A stretch of DNA of 64,000 nucleotides from an uncultured Pseudoflavonifractor sp. (GCA_904419835.1 CAJFTA010000011.1:1-64000); one strand, 5' to 3'. Shown: positions 50,150 through 60,164, counted from the first letter of the stretch. Made by a program: numbers and translations. Notes: generated by a model from the letters alone, not told the origin.

Positions 50150-51264
50150 TGAACAAGCTGCACGGCATCATTTTCGCTTATCGCTCCAACGCTGACCTGC
50201 GGGAGCTGACCCAGGTGCGCAACACCTGTTCCGTGCCCTACGGCGGCCGCTACCGCATCATTGACTTCATGCTCTCCAACTTTGTCAACGCCGGCATTGT
50301 GGACGTGGGCATCATCGTCCACGCCAACTATCAGTCCCTGCTGGACCACCTGGGCTCCGGCAAGGACTGGGACCTGTCCCGCAAGCACGGCGGCCTGCGC
50401 ATCCTGCCCCCCTTCGGCTACGCCAACAAGCAGCGGGGCGGCGTGTGCCGGGGCCGTATGGACGCGCTGGAGGGCGTCTACTCCTACCTGAAGAACATCA
50501 AGCAGGAGCATGTGGTGCTGGCCGGCGGCGACATCGCCGTCAACCTGCCCATGCGGGAGATCTATCAGCAGCACATCAAGAGCGGCGCCGATATCACCGC
50601 CGTGTGCACCCGCAACCCCAAGGGCGATCCCCGCTCCTCTGATTACTTCACCATCGGCGACGACGGCCGGATCACCGACGTGTCCGTCCACCCCTACGCC
50701 CCGGTGGGCTGCGAGTCCCTGGAGGTATACATCCTCTCCAAGAGCCTGCTGCTCTCCCTGGTGGACCAGTGCGCCGCCCACAACAGCCCCTCCTTCAGCC
50801 AGGACGTGCTCCAGGCCATGGTCCACACCCTGAAGATCGTCCCCTACATCTTCGACGGCTATGCCGCCCGGCTCCAGTCTGTCCCCAGTTACTTTGCCCG
50901 CAGCATGGAGCTGCTGGACCCCGCCGTCCGGGCCGACCTGTTTGTGCCCGAGCGCCCCGTCAAGACCAAGGACCAGTCCAACCCCTCCACCTACTACGGG
51001 GAGCAGGGCAGCTCGGTCAACTCGCTGCTGGCCGACGGCTGCATCATCGAGGGCACCGTGCGCAACTCCATCCTCTTCCGCGGCGTGCGGGTGGAGGCGG
51101 GCGCCCTGGTGGAGAACTGCATCCTGATGCAGGGCACCACCATTCAGCAGGGCGCTGTCCTCAAGTACACCATCACGGACAAGAACGTCCACGTCAACCC
51201 CGGCCGGATGCTCATGGGCCATGAGACCTATCCCCTGGCCATCGCCAAGGACGAAACTGTATAA
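50146..51264 (+). CDS. glgD: Glucose-1-phosphate adenylyltransferase, GlgD subunit
   Basis: 372 residues. Same fold as GlgC but with the catalytic N-terminal loop altered: [40 protein letters not shown] lacks the GGXGXRL nucleotide motif. In Firmicutes GlgD partners with GlgC and raises its activity without normal catalysis. Start overlaps the glgC stop, so the two are made in step. Confidence 0.95.
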   Translation: MMNKLHGIIFAYRSNADLRELTQVRNTCSVPYGGRYRIIDFMLSNFVNAGIVDVGIIVHANYQSLLDHLGSGKDWDLSRKHGGLRILPPFGYANKQRGGVCRGRMDALEGVYSYLKNIKQEHVVLAGGDIAVNLPMREIYQQHIKSGADITAVCTRNPKGDPRSSDYFTIGDDGRITDVSVHPYAPVGCESLEVYILSKSLLLSLVDQCAAHNSPSFSQDVLQAMVHTLKIVPYIFDGYAARLQSVPSYFARSMELLDPAVRADLFVPERPVKTKDQSNPSTYYGEQGSSVNSLLADGCIIEGTVRNSILFRGVRVEAGALVENCILMQGTTIQQGAVLKYTITDKNVHVNPGRMLMGHETYPLAIAKDETV

Positions 51265-51399
51265 AAACATTACCGGCGGCCGGCGAACCGCCGAAAACGC
51301 GAGAGACGGGGCCGGACAGGCTTCGTCTCTCGTGCTTGTCCTCCCAAAACTTTAATTCACCGGCCTCCAGCGGCGGCCGGTTCTGAAAGGAGCTCCCAT

Positions 51400-52836
51400 A
51401 TGAATATCCTCTTTGCCTCCTCCGAGGTAGCCCCCTTCATCAAGACTGGCGGACTGGCGGACGTGGCCGGCTCCCTGCCCAAAGCGCTGGCCGCCCATGG
51501 CCATGACGTGCGGGTCATTCTCCCCCTCTACGAGGGCATCGGGCAGGACTGGCGCAGCCGGATGACCTACCTGTGCAATTTCCACGTCCACCTGGCCTGG
51601 CGCACCCCCTACTGCGGCATCTTCGAGCTGAAGCGGGACGGCGTCACCTACTACTTTGTGGACAACGAGTACTACTTCAAGCGCGCCCAGATCTACGGCC
51701 ATTATGACGACGGCGAGCGCTTCGCCTTCTTCTCCCGGGCCATCATCGAGACGCCCGGGCATGTGGGCTTCCAGCCCGACGTGATCCACTGCAACGACTG
51801 GCAGACCGCTCTGGTGCCCATCTACCTGCTGGAGGAGCGCCATGTGGTGCCCGAGCTGCGGGACGCCAAGAGCGTATACACCATTCACAACATTGAGTAC
51901 CAGGGCCGGTACGGCAGCCAGGTGCTCAAGGACCTGCTGGGCCTGGCACCGGGCTACCTCAACGAGCATATGCTGGAGTACCACGGGGACGTGAACCTGA
52001 TGAAGGGCGCCATCTATGCCGCCGACTACGTCACCACCGTCTCCCCCACCTACGCCCAGGAGCTCCAGTACGCCTTCTACGCCCACGGCCTGGAGGGGGT
52101 CATCGCCGACAACCGGAACAAAATCCGGGGCATTCTCAACGGCATTGACACCGAGCTGTACACCCCGGCCGGCGGCAGCGGCCTGGCCGCCGCCTTCACC
52201 GCCGACGACCTGTCCGGCAAGAAGGCCTGCAAGGCCGCCCTTCAGCAGGCCTGCGGCCTGAACCAGGACCCGGACGTGCCCATCATCGCCTGCATCTCCC
52301 GTCTGGTCAAGCACAAGGGCTTTGACATGGTCACCGCCTCCATCCACGAGATTATGAAGATGAACGTGCAGATGGTGGTGCTGGGCACCGGCGACTGGAA
52401 CTATGAGGAGGCCTTCCGCCACGCGGCGGCCCAGTACCCCGGCCGCTTCGCCGCCCACATGATGTACTCCGCCTCCCTGTCCACCGCCATCTACGGCGGC
52501 GCCGACCTGTTCCTCATGCCCAGCGAGGCCGAGCCCTGCGGCCTGTCCCAGATGATCGCCATGCGGTACGGTACCGTCCCCGTGGTGCGGGAGACCGGCG
52601 GCCTGAGGGACACCGTGCTGCCCTACAACAAGTTCACCGGCCAGGGCCGGGGCTTCACCTTCGCCAACATCAGCGCCCACGACATGATGTGGGTCCTCCA
52701 CGAGGCCGTGGATCTGTACCACAACAACCCCAAGGCCTGGCGCTGCCTGATGCGCTCCGGCATGACCGCCGACTTCTCCTGGGGCAAATCCGCCGGCGAG
52801 TATCTGGAGATTTACGGCTGGATTACCGGAAAATGA
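51400..52836 (+). CDS. glgA: Glycogen synthase (GT5)
   Basis: 478 residues. Starts MNILFASSEVAPFIKTGGLADVAGSLPKALAAHGHDVRV with the KTGGL ADP-glucose loop; HCNDWQTALVPIYL; C-terminal EPCGLSQMIAMRYGTVPVVRETGGLRDTV. It extends the chain from ADP-glucose. Separated from glgD by 135 bases containing a GAGAGACG / CGTCTCTC hairpin without a T-run, perhaps a processing or partial attenuation site. Confidence 0.96.
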   Translation: MNILFASSEVAPFIKTGGLADVAGSLPKALAAHGHDVRVILPLYEGIGQDWRSRMTYLCNFHVHLAWRTPYCGIFELKRDGVTYYFVDNEYYFKRAQIYGHYDDGERFAFFSRAIIETPGHVGFQPDVIHCNDWQTALVPIYLLEERHVVPELRDAKSVYTIHNIEYQGRYGSQVLKDLLGLAPGYLNEHMLEYHGDVNLMKGAIYAADYVTTVSPTYAQELQYAFYAHGLEGVIADNRNKIRGILNGIDTELYTPAGGSGLAAAFTADDLSGKKACKAALQQACGLNQDPDVPIIACISRLVKHKGFDMVTASIHEIMKMNVQMVVLGTGDWNYEEAFRHAAAQYPGRFAAHMMYSASLSTAIYGGADLFLMPSEAEPCGLSQMIAMRYGTVPVVRETGGLRDTVLPYNKFTGQGRGFTFANISAHDMMWVLHEAVDLYHNNPKAWRCLMRSGMTADFSWGKSAGEYLEIYGWITGK

Positions 52837-52878
52837 GCCATAGTTTTTGTCTTAATCTCCGATTTTGTCCCTGTTACA

Positions 52879-52908
52879 TTGACATTAAATAACTCCTTGT
52901 GGTAAAAT
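52879..52908 (+). promoter_or_regulatory. Promoter for glgP
   Basis: TTGACA (52879-52884), 18-base spacer, TAAAAT (52903-52908). It allows glycogen breakdown to be expressed apart from synthesis. Confidence 0.78.
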
Positions 52909-52976
52909 AGGTCGCTGTTACCAGGACAGCTATATCTGTTTTCCCAGCCTATTTTATGTTTAGGAGATGCGTTCCC

Positions 52977-55415
52977 TTGCATAATTATACAAAGACCGAA
53001 TTGACCAATCTGATTACCGGAAAGCTGCGCCGCAACTTTGGCCGCGACGTGGATGAGGCCACTGTGCCTCAGATGTTCAAGGCCTGCGCCATGGTGCTGC
53101 GGGACATTATGTCCGCCCATGAGCTGGAGACCGAGGACCGGGTGAAGAACAGCCATGCCCGCCAGGTCCACTACCTGTCCCTGGAGTTCCTCATGGGCCG
53201 CTCCCTGATGAAGAACGCCTACAACCTGGGCGTGCTGGAGCCCCTGACCCAGGCCATTGAGTCCCTGGGCTTCTCCGCCGCCGACCTGTTCGAGGCCGAG
53301 CCCGACGCCGGCCTGGGCAACGGCGGCCTGGGCCGCCTGGCCGCCTGCTATCTGGACTCCATGACCACCCTGGAGATCCCCGCCACCGGCTATTCCATCT
53401 GCTATGAGCTGGGCATCTTCAAGCAGAAGATCGTGGACGGCCAGCAGGTGGAGCTGGCGGACAACTGGCTGGGCCTGGGCGACGCCTGGCTCATCCCCAA
53501 GGTCGACGAGACCGAGACCGTCCACTTCGGCGGCAAGGTCAGGGGCTACTGGGATGAGAACGGCCGCCACCGGGTGGCCTATGAGGGCGGCACCGACGTG
53601 CTGGCCATCCCCAAGGACATGGAGATCGCCGGCTACGGCACCGACCACGTCAACGTGCTGCGGCTGTGGGACGCCAAGAGCCCCGTACCCGTGGATATGT
53701 CCCTCTACTCCCGGGGCGAGTACCTGAAGGCGGTGGAGCAGCAGGCCATGGCCGAGGTCATCGCCAAGGTCCTCTACCCCGACGACAACCACTACGAGGG
53801 CAAGTCCCTGCGGCTGAAGCAGCAGTACTTCTTTGTCTCCGCCACCATCCAGTCCATCGTGCGCAAGCACCGGGCCCAGTACGGCACCCTGCACAACTTC
53901 CACCAGAAGCATGTCATCCAGATCAACGACACCCACCCCACGCTGGTGATCCCCGAGCTGATGCGGATCCTGCTGGACGAGGAGGGCTACACCTGGGATG
54001 ACGCCTGGTATATCGTCACCCACACGGTGGCCTACACCAACCACACCGTCATGATCGAGGCCCTGGAGCGCTGGCCCCAGGAGCTGGTCCAGACCCTGCT
54101 GCCCCGTATCTGGGAGATTATCGTCGAGATCTCCAACCGCTGGCAGCAGCGCCTCACCGAGGCCTTCCACGGCGACATGGGCCGCGTGGAGCGCAACGCC
54201 ATTGTCTGGGGCGGCGACGTGCGCATGGCCAACATGTGCGTGTGCGCCTGCTACGCGGTCAACGGCGTGTCCGCCCTCCACTCCGACATCCTGAAGAAGG
54301 ATCTGTTCCGGGATATCTACGCCCTCACGCCCGAGAAGTTCCAGAACGTGACCAACGGCATCGACCACCGCCGCTGGCTGTCCCAGTGCAACCCCAAGCT
54401 GGACGCCCTCATCAAGGACTGCACCGGCGGGGACGACTACCTGCTCCGGCCTGAGGCCATGAAGAAGCTGGAGAAGTACAAGGACGACGCCGGCGTGCTC
54501 TCCCGCCTGGGCAAAATCAAGGCGGAGAACAAGCAGGCCTTTGCCGCCTACGTGGCCAGGGAGAGCGGCGTCATTCTCAACACCGACGCCATCTTCGACG
54601 TGCAGGTCAAGCGCCTCCACGAGTACAAGCGGCAGCTGCTCAACGTGATGCACATCGTCTACCTGTACCAGCGCCTCAAGAGCGATCCCCACTTCACCTT
54701 TACTCCCCGGGTGTATCTCTTCGGCGCCAAGGCGGCCCCCGGCTACTATGTGGCCAAGGAGATCGTCCACCTCATCAACTCCCTGTCCGCCACCATCAAC
54801 GCCGATCCGGCCTGTAAGGACCGGCTGCAGGTGGTGTTCCTGGAGAACTACCGGGTCAGCCTGGCCGAGCAGCTCATGCCCGCCAGCGAGCTGAGCGAGC
54901 AGATCTCCACCGCCGGCAAGGAGGCCAGCGGCACCGGCAACATGAAGTTCATGATGAACGGCGCCCTGACCATCGGCACCCTGGACGGCGCCAATGTGGA
55001 GATGCACCAGCAGCTGGGCGACGAGAACATCTTCCTCTTCGGCCTGAAGGCCGACGAGGTGGTGGAGCTCAAGCAGCGCGGCTACAAGCCCTATGAGTAC
55101 TACGTGGGCTCCCCCAGCATGAAGGCCGTGCTGGACCAGATTGCCCGCGGCTTCAACGACGGCGTCAGCTACACCAACCTGACCAACCGGCTCCTCTTCG
55201 GCCAGAACGGCAGCGCCCCCGACGAGTACCTGCTGCTGGCTGACTTTGAGAGCTATAAGAACGCCCACCAGCGGGCCGGCGAGGCCTATCTGGACCAGAA
55301 GGCCTGGAACCGGATGTCCCTCATCAACATCGCCCGATCCGGCATCTTTGCCGCCGACCGCTCCATCCGGGACTACGCCGACAACATCTGGCATGTCCCC
55401 ACCCGGGAGCTGTAA
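52977..55415 (+). CDS. glgP: Glycogen phosphorylase
   Basis: 812 residues from a TTG at 52977, chosen because AGGAG lies 10 bases before it; the ATG at 52956 has no ribosome site. Motifs: YLSLEFLMGRSLMKNAYNLG, EPDAGLGNGGLGRLAACYLDSM, NDTHPTLVIPELMR, and the pyridoxal-phosphate lysine region EASGTGNMKFMMNGALTIGTLDGANVEM. It releases glucose-1-phosphate from glycogen. Last of the cluster, ended by a terminator. Confidence 0.95.
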   Translation: MHNYTKTELTNLITGKLRRNFGRDVDEATVPQMFKACAMVLRDIMSAHELETEDRVKNSHARQVHYLSLEFLMGRSLMKNAYNLGVLEPLTQAIESLGFSAADLFEAEPDAGLGNGGLGRLAACYLDSMTTLEIPATGYSICYELGIFKQKIVDGQQVELADNWLGLGDAWLIPKVDETETVHFGGKVRGYWDENGRHRVAYEGGTDVLAIPKDMEIAGYGTDHVNVLRLWDAKSPVPVDMSLYSRGEYLKAVEQQAMAEVIAKVLYPDDNHYEGKSLRLKQQYFFVSATIQSIVRKHRAQYGTLHNFHQKHVIQINDTHPTLVIPELMRILLDEEGYTWDDAWYIVTHTVAYTNHTVMIEALERWPQELVQTLLPRIWEIIVEISNRWQQRLTEAFHGDMGRVERNAIVWGGDVRMANMCVCACYAVNGVSALHSDILKKDLFRDIYALTPEKFQNVTNGIDHRRWLSQCNPKLDALIKDCTGGDDYLLRPEAMKKLEKYKDDAGVLSRLGKIKAENKQAFAAYVARESGVILNTDAIFDVQVKRLHEYKRQLLNVMHIVYLYQRLKSDPHFTFTPRVYLFGAKAAPGYYVAKEIVHLINSLSATINADPACKDRLQVVFLENYRVSLAEQLMPASELSEQISTAGKEASGTGNMKFMMNGALTIGTLDGANVEMHQQLGDENIFLFGLKADEVVELKQRGYKPYEYYVGSPSMKAVLDQIARGFNDGVSYTNLTNRLLFGQNGSAPDEYLLLADFESYKNAHQRAGEAYLDQKAWNRMSLINIARSGIFAADRSIRDYADNIWHVPTREL

Positions 55416-55426
55416 GCAGTCCCCTC

Positions 55427-55462
55427 AGCCGCCTGTCCCTCTCCGAGGGGCAGGCGGCTTTT
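55427..55462 (+). terminator. Terminator after glgP
   Basis: 13-bp stem GCCGCCTGTCCCT / AGGGGCAGGCGGC, then TTTTCTCTTTTTT. Confidence 0.88.
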
Positions 55463-55534
55463 CTCTTTTTTCTCCTCCCACGCAATCAAATCCCCTCCCA
55501 CGCTGTTTTATAGGTAGAAGGGAGTTGAAAGGCT

Positions 55535-56782
55535 ATGCTCACCCTGCAAGGTTCCCCCCTCTCCTGGGAGGAGGTTCTGGACCGGTACAGCCCCCTGGTC
55601 TTCCGTCTGGCCTGGCAGTCCCTGGGCAACCGGCAGGACGCCGAGGACGCGGCCCAGGAGGTTTTTGTGGCCCTGGTCCGGTCCAGCCCCGCCTTCCGGG
55701 ACGAGACCCACCTCCGGGCCTGGCTCATCCGCGCCACCTCCCACCGCTGCAAAAACCTGGCCACCTCCGCCTGGAAGCGGCACACCGTCCCCCTGGACCC
55801 GGGCTATACCTCCGCCCAGACCCTGGAGAAAATCGCCTGGTCCGCCCCGGTGGGCATGGGCATGGGCGGCTCGGATGACACCTGCGGCTCCTTTATGGTG
55901 CATGACCTGGAGGAGATGACGGGCGTCAACCCCACCCTGGACAATACGGACAGGATGAAAGAGCTGCCTGTATACAAAAATCCTATCCCCAGCGAGGAGG
56001 AACAGCTCCGGTTCGCCCAAAATGTCGCCGCCGCTCTGGGGACTGAGATCACCGATTATGAGAGCAGCGGCCCGGAAACCGGCTCGCCCTACCGCTTCTT
56101 CTCCGCGGATATGGCCGACGGCGGACGGATGACCATGGAAAATCTCATCAGCTGCCATGTCTGGCTGCCGGAGCGTCTGTCCCTCCCCGACTGGGCGGAC
56201 ACCCTGGAAAAGGCCGCCCCCCTGCTGTGGGAGCAGCTGGCTCCCCTGGCCGGGTTTGACAGCCCCGCCCTGGAGGTGACCACCCATTACGACATCTACG
56301 GCGAACAGATCCAGAATTTCTTCTGGTTCCGCCATGACCCGGAGGACTCCCTCACCGACCAGCTGCTGGACTACTGCTTCAACCGCATCGGGGATAGATT
56401 TTGGTACGAGTCGGATGGCGGCATGTCCGCCTTCCACCTCCCCTGCTGGCCCACTGAGGAGGGCGTTCTCTACCCCATCCGCACGGCGGAGGAGGCGGTG
56501 GCGGACTTCCGCGCCGGGGATTACCTGGGCATGGACGCCCCCACCGACGGCGAAAACGCCCAGATCCTCCATGTGGAGCTGGTGTATCTGAACCAGAGCT
56601 ACCAGTCCTACATCCAGCCCGCCTACCGCATCACCTACACCCAGGACTACTGGGACGAGACAAAAATCATGGCCAAGGCCCCCGACCCGGAGTCCTTCTC
56701 CAGCGTCAGCGTGGCCTACGTCCCGGCTGTGGCGGACGAGTATCTGGAGGAGCTGGACGTGCAGTACATGCCCAACACCTGA
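55535..56782 (+). CDS. Fusion: ECF sigma region 2 joined to an anti-sigma-like sensor domain
   Basis: 415 residues in one unbroken frame. Residues 1-90 are sigma-70 region 2 (YSPLVFRLAWQSLGNRQDAEDAAQEVFVALVRSSPAFRDETHLRAWLIRATSHRCKNL). Region 4 is missing and so is any membrane helix. From about 105 on (WSAPVGMGMGGSDDTCGSF to YVPAVADEYLEELDVQYMPNT) it looks like an extracellular domain of a sigma-linked membrane protein. The likely origin is an in-frame deletion across a sigma gene and its neighbour. Without region 4 it should not recognise promoters; it may be dead or act as a decoy. AGGGAG lies upstream. Confidence 0.75.
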   Translation: MLTLQGSPLSWEEVLDRYSPLVFRLAWQSLGNRQDAEDAAQEVFVALVRSSPAFRDETHLRAWLIRATSHRCKNLATSAWKRHTVPLDPGYTSAQTLEKIAWSAPVGMGMGGSDDTCGSFMVHDLEEMTGVNPTLDNTDRMKELPVYKNPIPSEEEQLRFAQNVAAALGTEITDYESSGPETGSPYRFFSADMADGGRMTMENLISCHVWLPERLSLPDWADTLEKAAPLLWEQLAPLAGFDSPALEVTTHYDIYGEQIQNFFWFRHDPEDSLTDQLLDYCFNRIGDRFWYESDGGMSAFHLPCWPTEEGVLYPIRTAEEAVADFRAGDYLGMDAPTDGENAQILHVELVYLNQSYQSYIQPAYRITYTQDYWDETKIMAKAPDPESFSSVSVAYVPAVADEYLEELDVQYMPNT

Positions 56783-56788
56783 TATCCC

Positions 56789-56826
56789 GCAAGCGGGGCG
56801 GCCTTTCTGGCAGGCCGCCCCGCTTG
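56789..56826 (+). terminator. Terminator after the sigma fusion gene
   Basis: 13-bp stem AAGCGGGGCGGCC / GGCCGCCCCGCTT; weak T-run (GACTTT). Its right edge carries the -35 of the next promoter. Confidence 0.75.
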
Positions 56827-56852
56827 ACTTTGCACCGCTTCCGAATTAGAAT
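56824..56852 (+). promoter_or_regulatory. Promoter for the cysteine desulfurase gene
   Basis: TTGACT (56824-56829), 17-base spacer, TAGAAT (56847-56852). Confidence 0.75.
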
Positions 56853-56887
56853 TGAGGGGATATTGTGTGACTAAGGAGCGAATTTCT

Positions 56888-58024
56888 TTGATTTATCTGG
56901 ACAATGCCGCCACCACCCGGGTGTGTCCCCAGGCCGCCCAGGCCGCGCTGGAGGCCATGACGGAGCAGTACGGCAACCCCTCCTCCCGCTATCCCCTGGG
57001 CCGGGAGGCCGCCAAGCGGCTGAAGGAGCAGCGGGGCCAGGTGGCCGCCGCCCTGGGCTGCGCCCCGGAGGAGATTTTCTTCACCTCCTGCGGCACCGAG
57101 GGGGACAACTGGGCCATCCGCGGCGCCGTGGAGCTGGGCAGGCGGAAGGGAAAGCATATCATCACCACCGCCTTTGAGCACGCCGCCGTGCTGGAGCCCT
57201 GCAAGGCCCTGGAGCGGGAGGGGTACGAGGTCACCTGGCTCAGGCCGGACAGGACCGGCCATATCTCCATCGAAGACCTGACCGCCGCCCTCCGGCCGGA
57301 CACGGTGCTGGTGTCCATGATGCTGGTGAACAACGAGCTGGGCACCATCCAGCCTGTGGCTGAGGCCGCCCGGGCCATCAGAGCCGCCGGCTCCCCCGCC
57401 CTGCTCCATACCGACGCGGTGCAGGCCTTTCTGAAAATCCCATTTACCCCCAAGGCCCTGGGCGTGGACCTGCTCACCATCTCGGGCCACAAGGTCCGGG
57501 CCCCCAAGGGGGTGGGCGCGCTGTACATCCGCAGGGGCCTCCGCTTCCCGCCCCTGATGCTGGGCGGCGGCCAGGAGGAGGGCATGCGCCCCGGCACCGA
57601 GGCCACCGCCCAGACCGCCGCCTTTGCCGCCGCCTGCGCGGTGGGCAAGGCCGAGATGAATTCCTATACCATTCGTATGAAAGAGTTGAAAGAATACGCA
57701 TTGGATTCACTTCTAGGGGCAATCCCGGAGCTGAAGCGGGTGGGCGAGGGGGAGGCCCCCCACATCCTCTGCCTCACCCTGCCCGGCTACAAGAGCGAGG
57801 TGCTGGTGCGGGTGCTGGGGGACATGGGGGTATGCGTGTCCGCCGGGTCGGCCTGCCACCGGGGCAGGCCCAGCCATGTGTTTGCCGCCATGGGCCTGCC
57901 CAAAAACGAGATGGACGGGGCCTTCCGTGTGTCCTTCTCCCCGGACAACACCCGGGAGGACGTGGACGGCCTGCGGGAGGCCCTGGTCAAGGCCCGGGAC
58001 AGCCTGTTTACCACCCTGTCCTGA
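56888..58024 (+). CDS. Cysteine desulfurase (NifS/IscS family)
   Basis: 378 residues from a TTG at 56888, with AAGGAG 9 bases upstream, giving MIYLDNAATTRVCPQAAQAAL; upstream in-frame starts lack a ribosome site. PLP features: TSCGTEGDNWAIRG, HTDAVQAFLKIPF and the Schiff-base Lys in TISGHKVRAPKGVGALYI. The sulfur-carrying Cys is in VSAGSACHRGRPSHV. It supplies persulfide sulfur for Fe-S clusters or thio-modified tRNA. No iscU or mnmA adjoins, so the acceptor is unknown. Confidence 0.92.
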   Translation: MIYLDNAATTRVCPQAAQAALEAMTEQYGNPSSRYPLGREAAKRLKEQRGQVAAALGCAPEEIFFTSCGTEGDNWAIRGAVELGRRKGKHIITTAFEHAAVLEPCKALEREGYEVTWLRPDRTGHISIEDLTAALRPDTVLVSMMLVNNELGTIQPVAEAARAIRAAGSPALLHTDAVQAFLKIPFTPKALGVDLLTISGHKVRAPKGVGALYIRRGLRFPPLMLGGGQEEGMRPGTEATAQTAAFAAACAVGKAEMNSYTIRMKELKEYALDSLLGAIPELKRVGEGEAPHILCLTLPGYKSEVLVRVLGDMGVCVSAGSACHRGRPSHVFAAMGLPKNEMDGAFRVSFSPDNTREDVDGLREALVKARDSLFTTLS

Positions 58025-58093
58025 GGCGGCCGGATGCCTGTCCCCCTATCTATTTCACTTGAGCCGCGTACCGCGGCGAAAGGCGGGATGATG

Positions 58094-58852
58094 ATGAAAG
58101 TCACGGTTCTGATGGAAAACACCTCCCCCGGCAGCCTGATCCACGAGCACGGGCTGTCCCTCCACCTGTCCTACCGGGGGCACAGCGTGCTGCTGGACGC
58201 CGGCTCCTCCGGCCGGTTTACAGACAACGCCGCCGCCCTGGGGGTGGACCTGTCCGCCGCAGAGGCGGCCGCCCTCTCCCACGGCCACTGGGACCACGCC
58301 GACGGCCTGGGAGCCTTTTTCGCCTGCAATACCGCCGCAGTCGTATACGCCCGGCCCGCCGCCCTGCTGCCCCGGTACCGGGAGAAGGACGGCAGCTACA
58401 ACGGGGTAAGTCCCGCCCTGGTTGAGCAGTTCCGCGGCCGCTTCGACCTGGCCGACGGCCCCCGGGAGATACTGCCCGGCCTCCATCTCATCCCCGACAG
58501 TGTGGACCATGAGCAATCCCTGGTGGCCGAGACGGACAGGGGCCTGGTGGTGATGAACTCCTGCTGCCACGCCGGGGCGGGATATATTGTAAAGGATATC
58601 CTCGCCCGTTTCCCCGGCCGGCGGGTCCACGCCATCGTGGGCGGGTTTCACCTGATGGGGCGCGGCGGCACGTCCACCCTGGGGGTGGCCCCCGGCATTG
58701 TCCGCAACCTGGCCCGCTGGCTCACCGATGAGCTGGGGGTGGAGCGGGTGTACACCGGCCACTGCACCGGCGCGCCCGCCTTCGCCCTCCTTCAGGAGGA
58801 GCTGGGCGAGAAGCTGACCTATCTCCGCACCGGCCTCATTCTGGACTTCTGA
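58094..58852 (+). CDS. MBL-fold metallohydrolase
   Basis: 252 residues from the third of three tandem ATGs (AGGCGGG 6 bases upstream). Metal ligands in SHGHWDHADG (about 70-79), the His of NSCCHAGAGYIV and GGFHLMG, and YTGHCTG near the end. The arrangement matches the family with methanopterin/dihydropterin-phosphate synthase-like proteins, but the natural substrate is unknown. It follows the desulfurase by 69 bases without a terminator and may be co-transcribed. Confidence 0.85.
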   Translation: MKVTVLMENTSPGSLIHEHGLSLHLSYRGHSVLLDAGSSGRFTDNAAALGVDLSAAEAAALSHGHWDHADGLGAFFACNTAAVVYARPAALLPRYREKDGSYNGVSPALVEQFRGRFDLADGPREILPGLHLIPDSVDHEQSLVAETDRGLVVMNSCCHAGAGYIVKDILARFPGRRVHAIVGGFHLMGRGGTSTLGVAPGIVRNLARWLTDELGVERVYTGHCTGAPAFALLQEELGEKLTYLRTGLILDF

Positions 58853-58864
58853 ATTGCGTTATCT

Positions 58865-58916
58865 GCCGCTCCGGCGGAGATGAACCTCCATCTCCGCCGG
58901 GGCGGCCTTTTTCTCT
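58865..58916 (+). terminator. Terminator after the MBL gene
   Basis: Stem GCCGCTCCGGCGGAGATG / CATCTCCGCCGGGGCGGC (a few G-T pairs), loop AACCTC, then TTTTTCTC. Confidence 0.85.
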
Positions 58917-59004
58917 CCGCCGCCGGTTGTTAGCAATCCTTGTGCTCTTCTGCTTTCCCCGCCGCCAATTTTTTTCTGTTCACAAATCATTTACAACCAA
59001 CCTA

Positions 59005-59033
59005 TTGACAATATCAGGGGATGGTGGTACATT
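59005..59033 (+). promoter_or_regulatory. Promoter of the hrcA heat-shock operon
   Basis: TTGACA (59005-59010), 17-base spacer, TACATT (59028-59033), with the CIRCE operator starting 5 bases on. Confidence 0.85.
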
Positions 59034-59037
59034 TACG

Positions 59038-59064
59038 TTAGCACTCAGGAAGTATGAGTGCTAA
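59038..59064. promoter_or_regulatory. CIRCE operator (HrcA binding site)
   Basis: Perfect TTAGCACTC, nine bases, GAGTGCTAA. It overlaps the transcription start, so HrcA bound here represses hrcA-grpE-dnaK-dnaJ until heat stress. Confidence 0.97.
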
Positions 59065-59085
59065 ATCAGGAGAGGAGGATGCACG

Positions 59086-60147
59086 ATGGACTTGAGTGAC
59101 CGAAAGAAACGTATTCTGCGGGTCATCATTGAGAACTATATTGAATCGGCGGAGCCTGTGGGCTCCAAGACCATCGCCGAGTCCTCCGGACTGGATATCT
59201 CCTCCGCCACCATCCGCAACGAGATGGCCGACCTGGAGGCCATGGGCTATCTGGAGCAGCCCCACACCTCCGCCGGCCGGATTCCCTCCCCCAAGGGCTA
59301 CCGGCTCTACGTCAACGAGCTGATGGACGACTACCGCCTCTCCCTCCAGGAGACCCAGCGGATCAACCAGGCGCTGCGGATGAAGATGCAGGAGCTGGAC
59401 CGGGTCATCGACCAGGCGGGACGGATTGTCTCCCAGCTGACCCAGTACCCCGCCTTCGCCCTCTCCTCCGGTATGGAGCGGGTGACCATCAAGCGGTTTG
59501 ACCTGCTGATGGTGGAGCGCAGCGCCTTTATTATCGTGGTGATGACGGACACCAACGTGGTCCGCAACCGGCTGGTGCGGCTGCCCACCGACCTGAGCGA
59601 GCCCCAGCTCCAGCTGCTCAACACCCTGCTCAACACCACCTTTACCAATCTCACCCTGGAGGAGATTACCCCCGAGCTGATGCGGGTGGCCCAGCACGCC
59701 GCCGGCGACTCCTACGGGCTCATCAGCCTGGTTGTCTCCTTCGCCATCGAGGTACTGGAGGAGCTGGAGCACCGGAAGGTGCACACGGCGGGCATCGCCC
59801 ATCTCCTCGAGCACCCCGAATACCGCAGCCTGGAGAAGGCCCAGACCCTGATGAGCTACCTCTCCGAGGACAACGACCCCAGCCGCTTCCCCGTCCCCAA
59901 GGACAACCCCATGAGCATCCTCATCGGCCCGGAAAATGTGGCCGACGCCCTGAAGGACACCAGCGTGGTGGTGGCAAGCTACGACATCGGCGACGGAATG
60001 CGGGGCGTCATCGGCGTGGTGGGTCCCACCCGTATGGATTATGCCAAGATTACCGCCCGCCTGTCCTACCTGGCCCAGGGCCTTTCCAGGCTGTTCGGAC
60101 AGGGCGAGCTTCCCCCCATTGGTGAAAACAATGACGGCAAGAAATAG
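59086..60147 (+). CDS. hrcA: Heat-inducible transcriptional repressor HrcA
   Basis: 353 residues; GGAGAGGAGG upstream. Winged HTH (LSDRKKRILRVIIENYIESAEPVGSKTIAESSGLDISSATIRNEMADLEAMGYLEQPHTSAGRIPSPKGYRLYVNELM) and the inserted dimerisation domain through IGPENVADAL and GVIGVVGPTRMDYAKITARLSYL. It binds the CIRCE site just upstream, repressing its own operon, and needs GroEL to stay active. Confidence 0.97.
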   Translation: MDLSDRKKRILRVIIENYIESAEPVGSKTIAESSGLDISSATIRNEMADLEAMGYLEQPHTSAGRIPSPKGYRLYVNELMDDYRLSLQETQRINQALRMKMQELDRVIDQAGRIVSQLTQYPAFALSSGMERVTIKRFDLLMVERSAFIIVVMTDTNVVRNRLVRLPTDLSEPQLQLLNTLLNTTFTNLTLEEITPELMRVAQHAAGDSYGLISLVVSFAIEVLEELEHRKVHTAGIAHLLEHPEYRSLEKAQTLMSYLSEDNDPSRFPVPKDNPMSILIGPENVADALKDTSVVVASYDIGDGMRGVIGVVGPTRMDYAKITARLSYLAQGLSRLFGQGELPPIGENNDGKK

Positions 60148-60164
60148 GAGTGAGCACATAAGCT

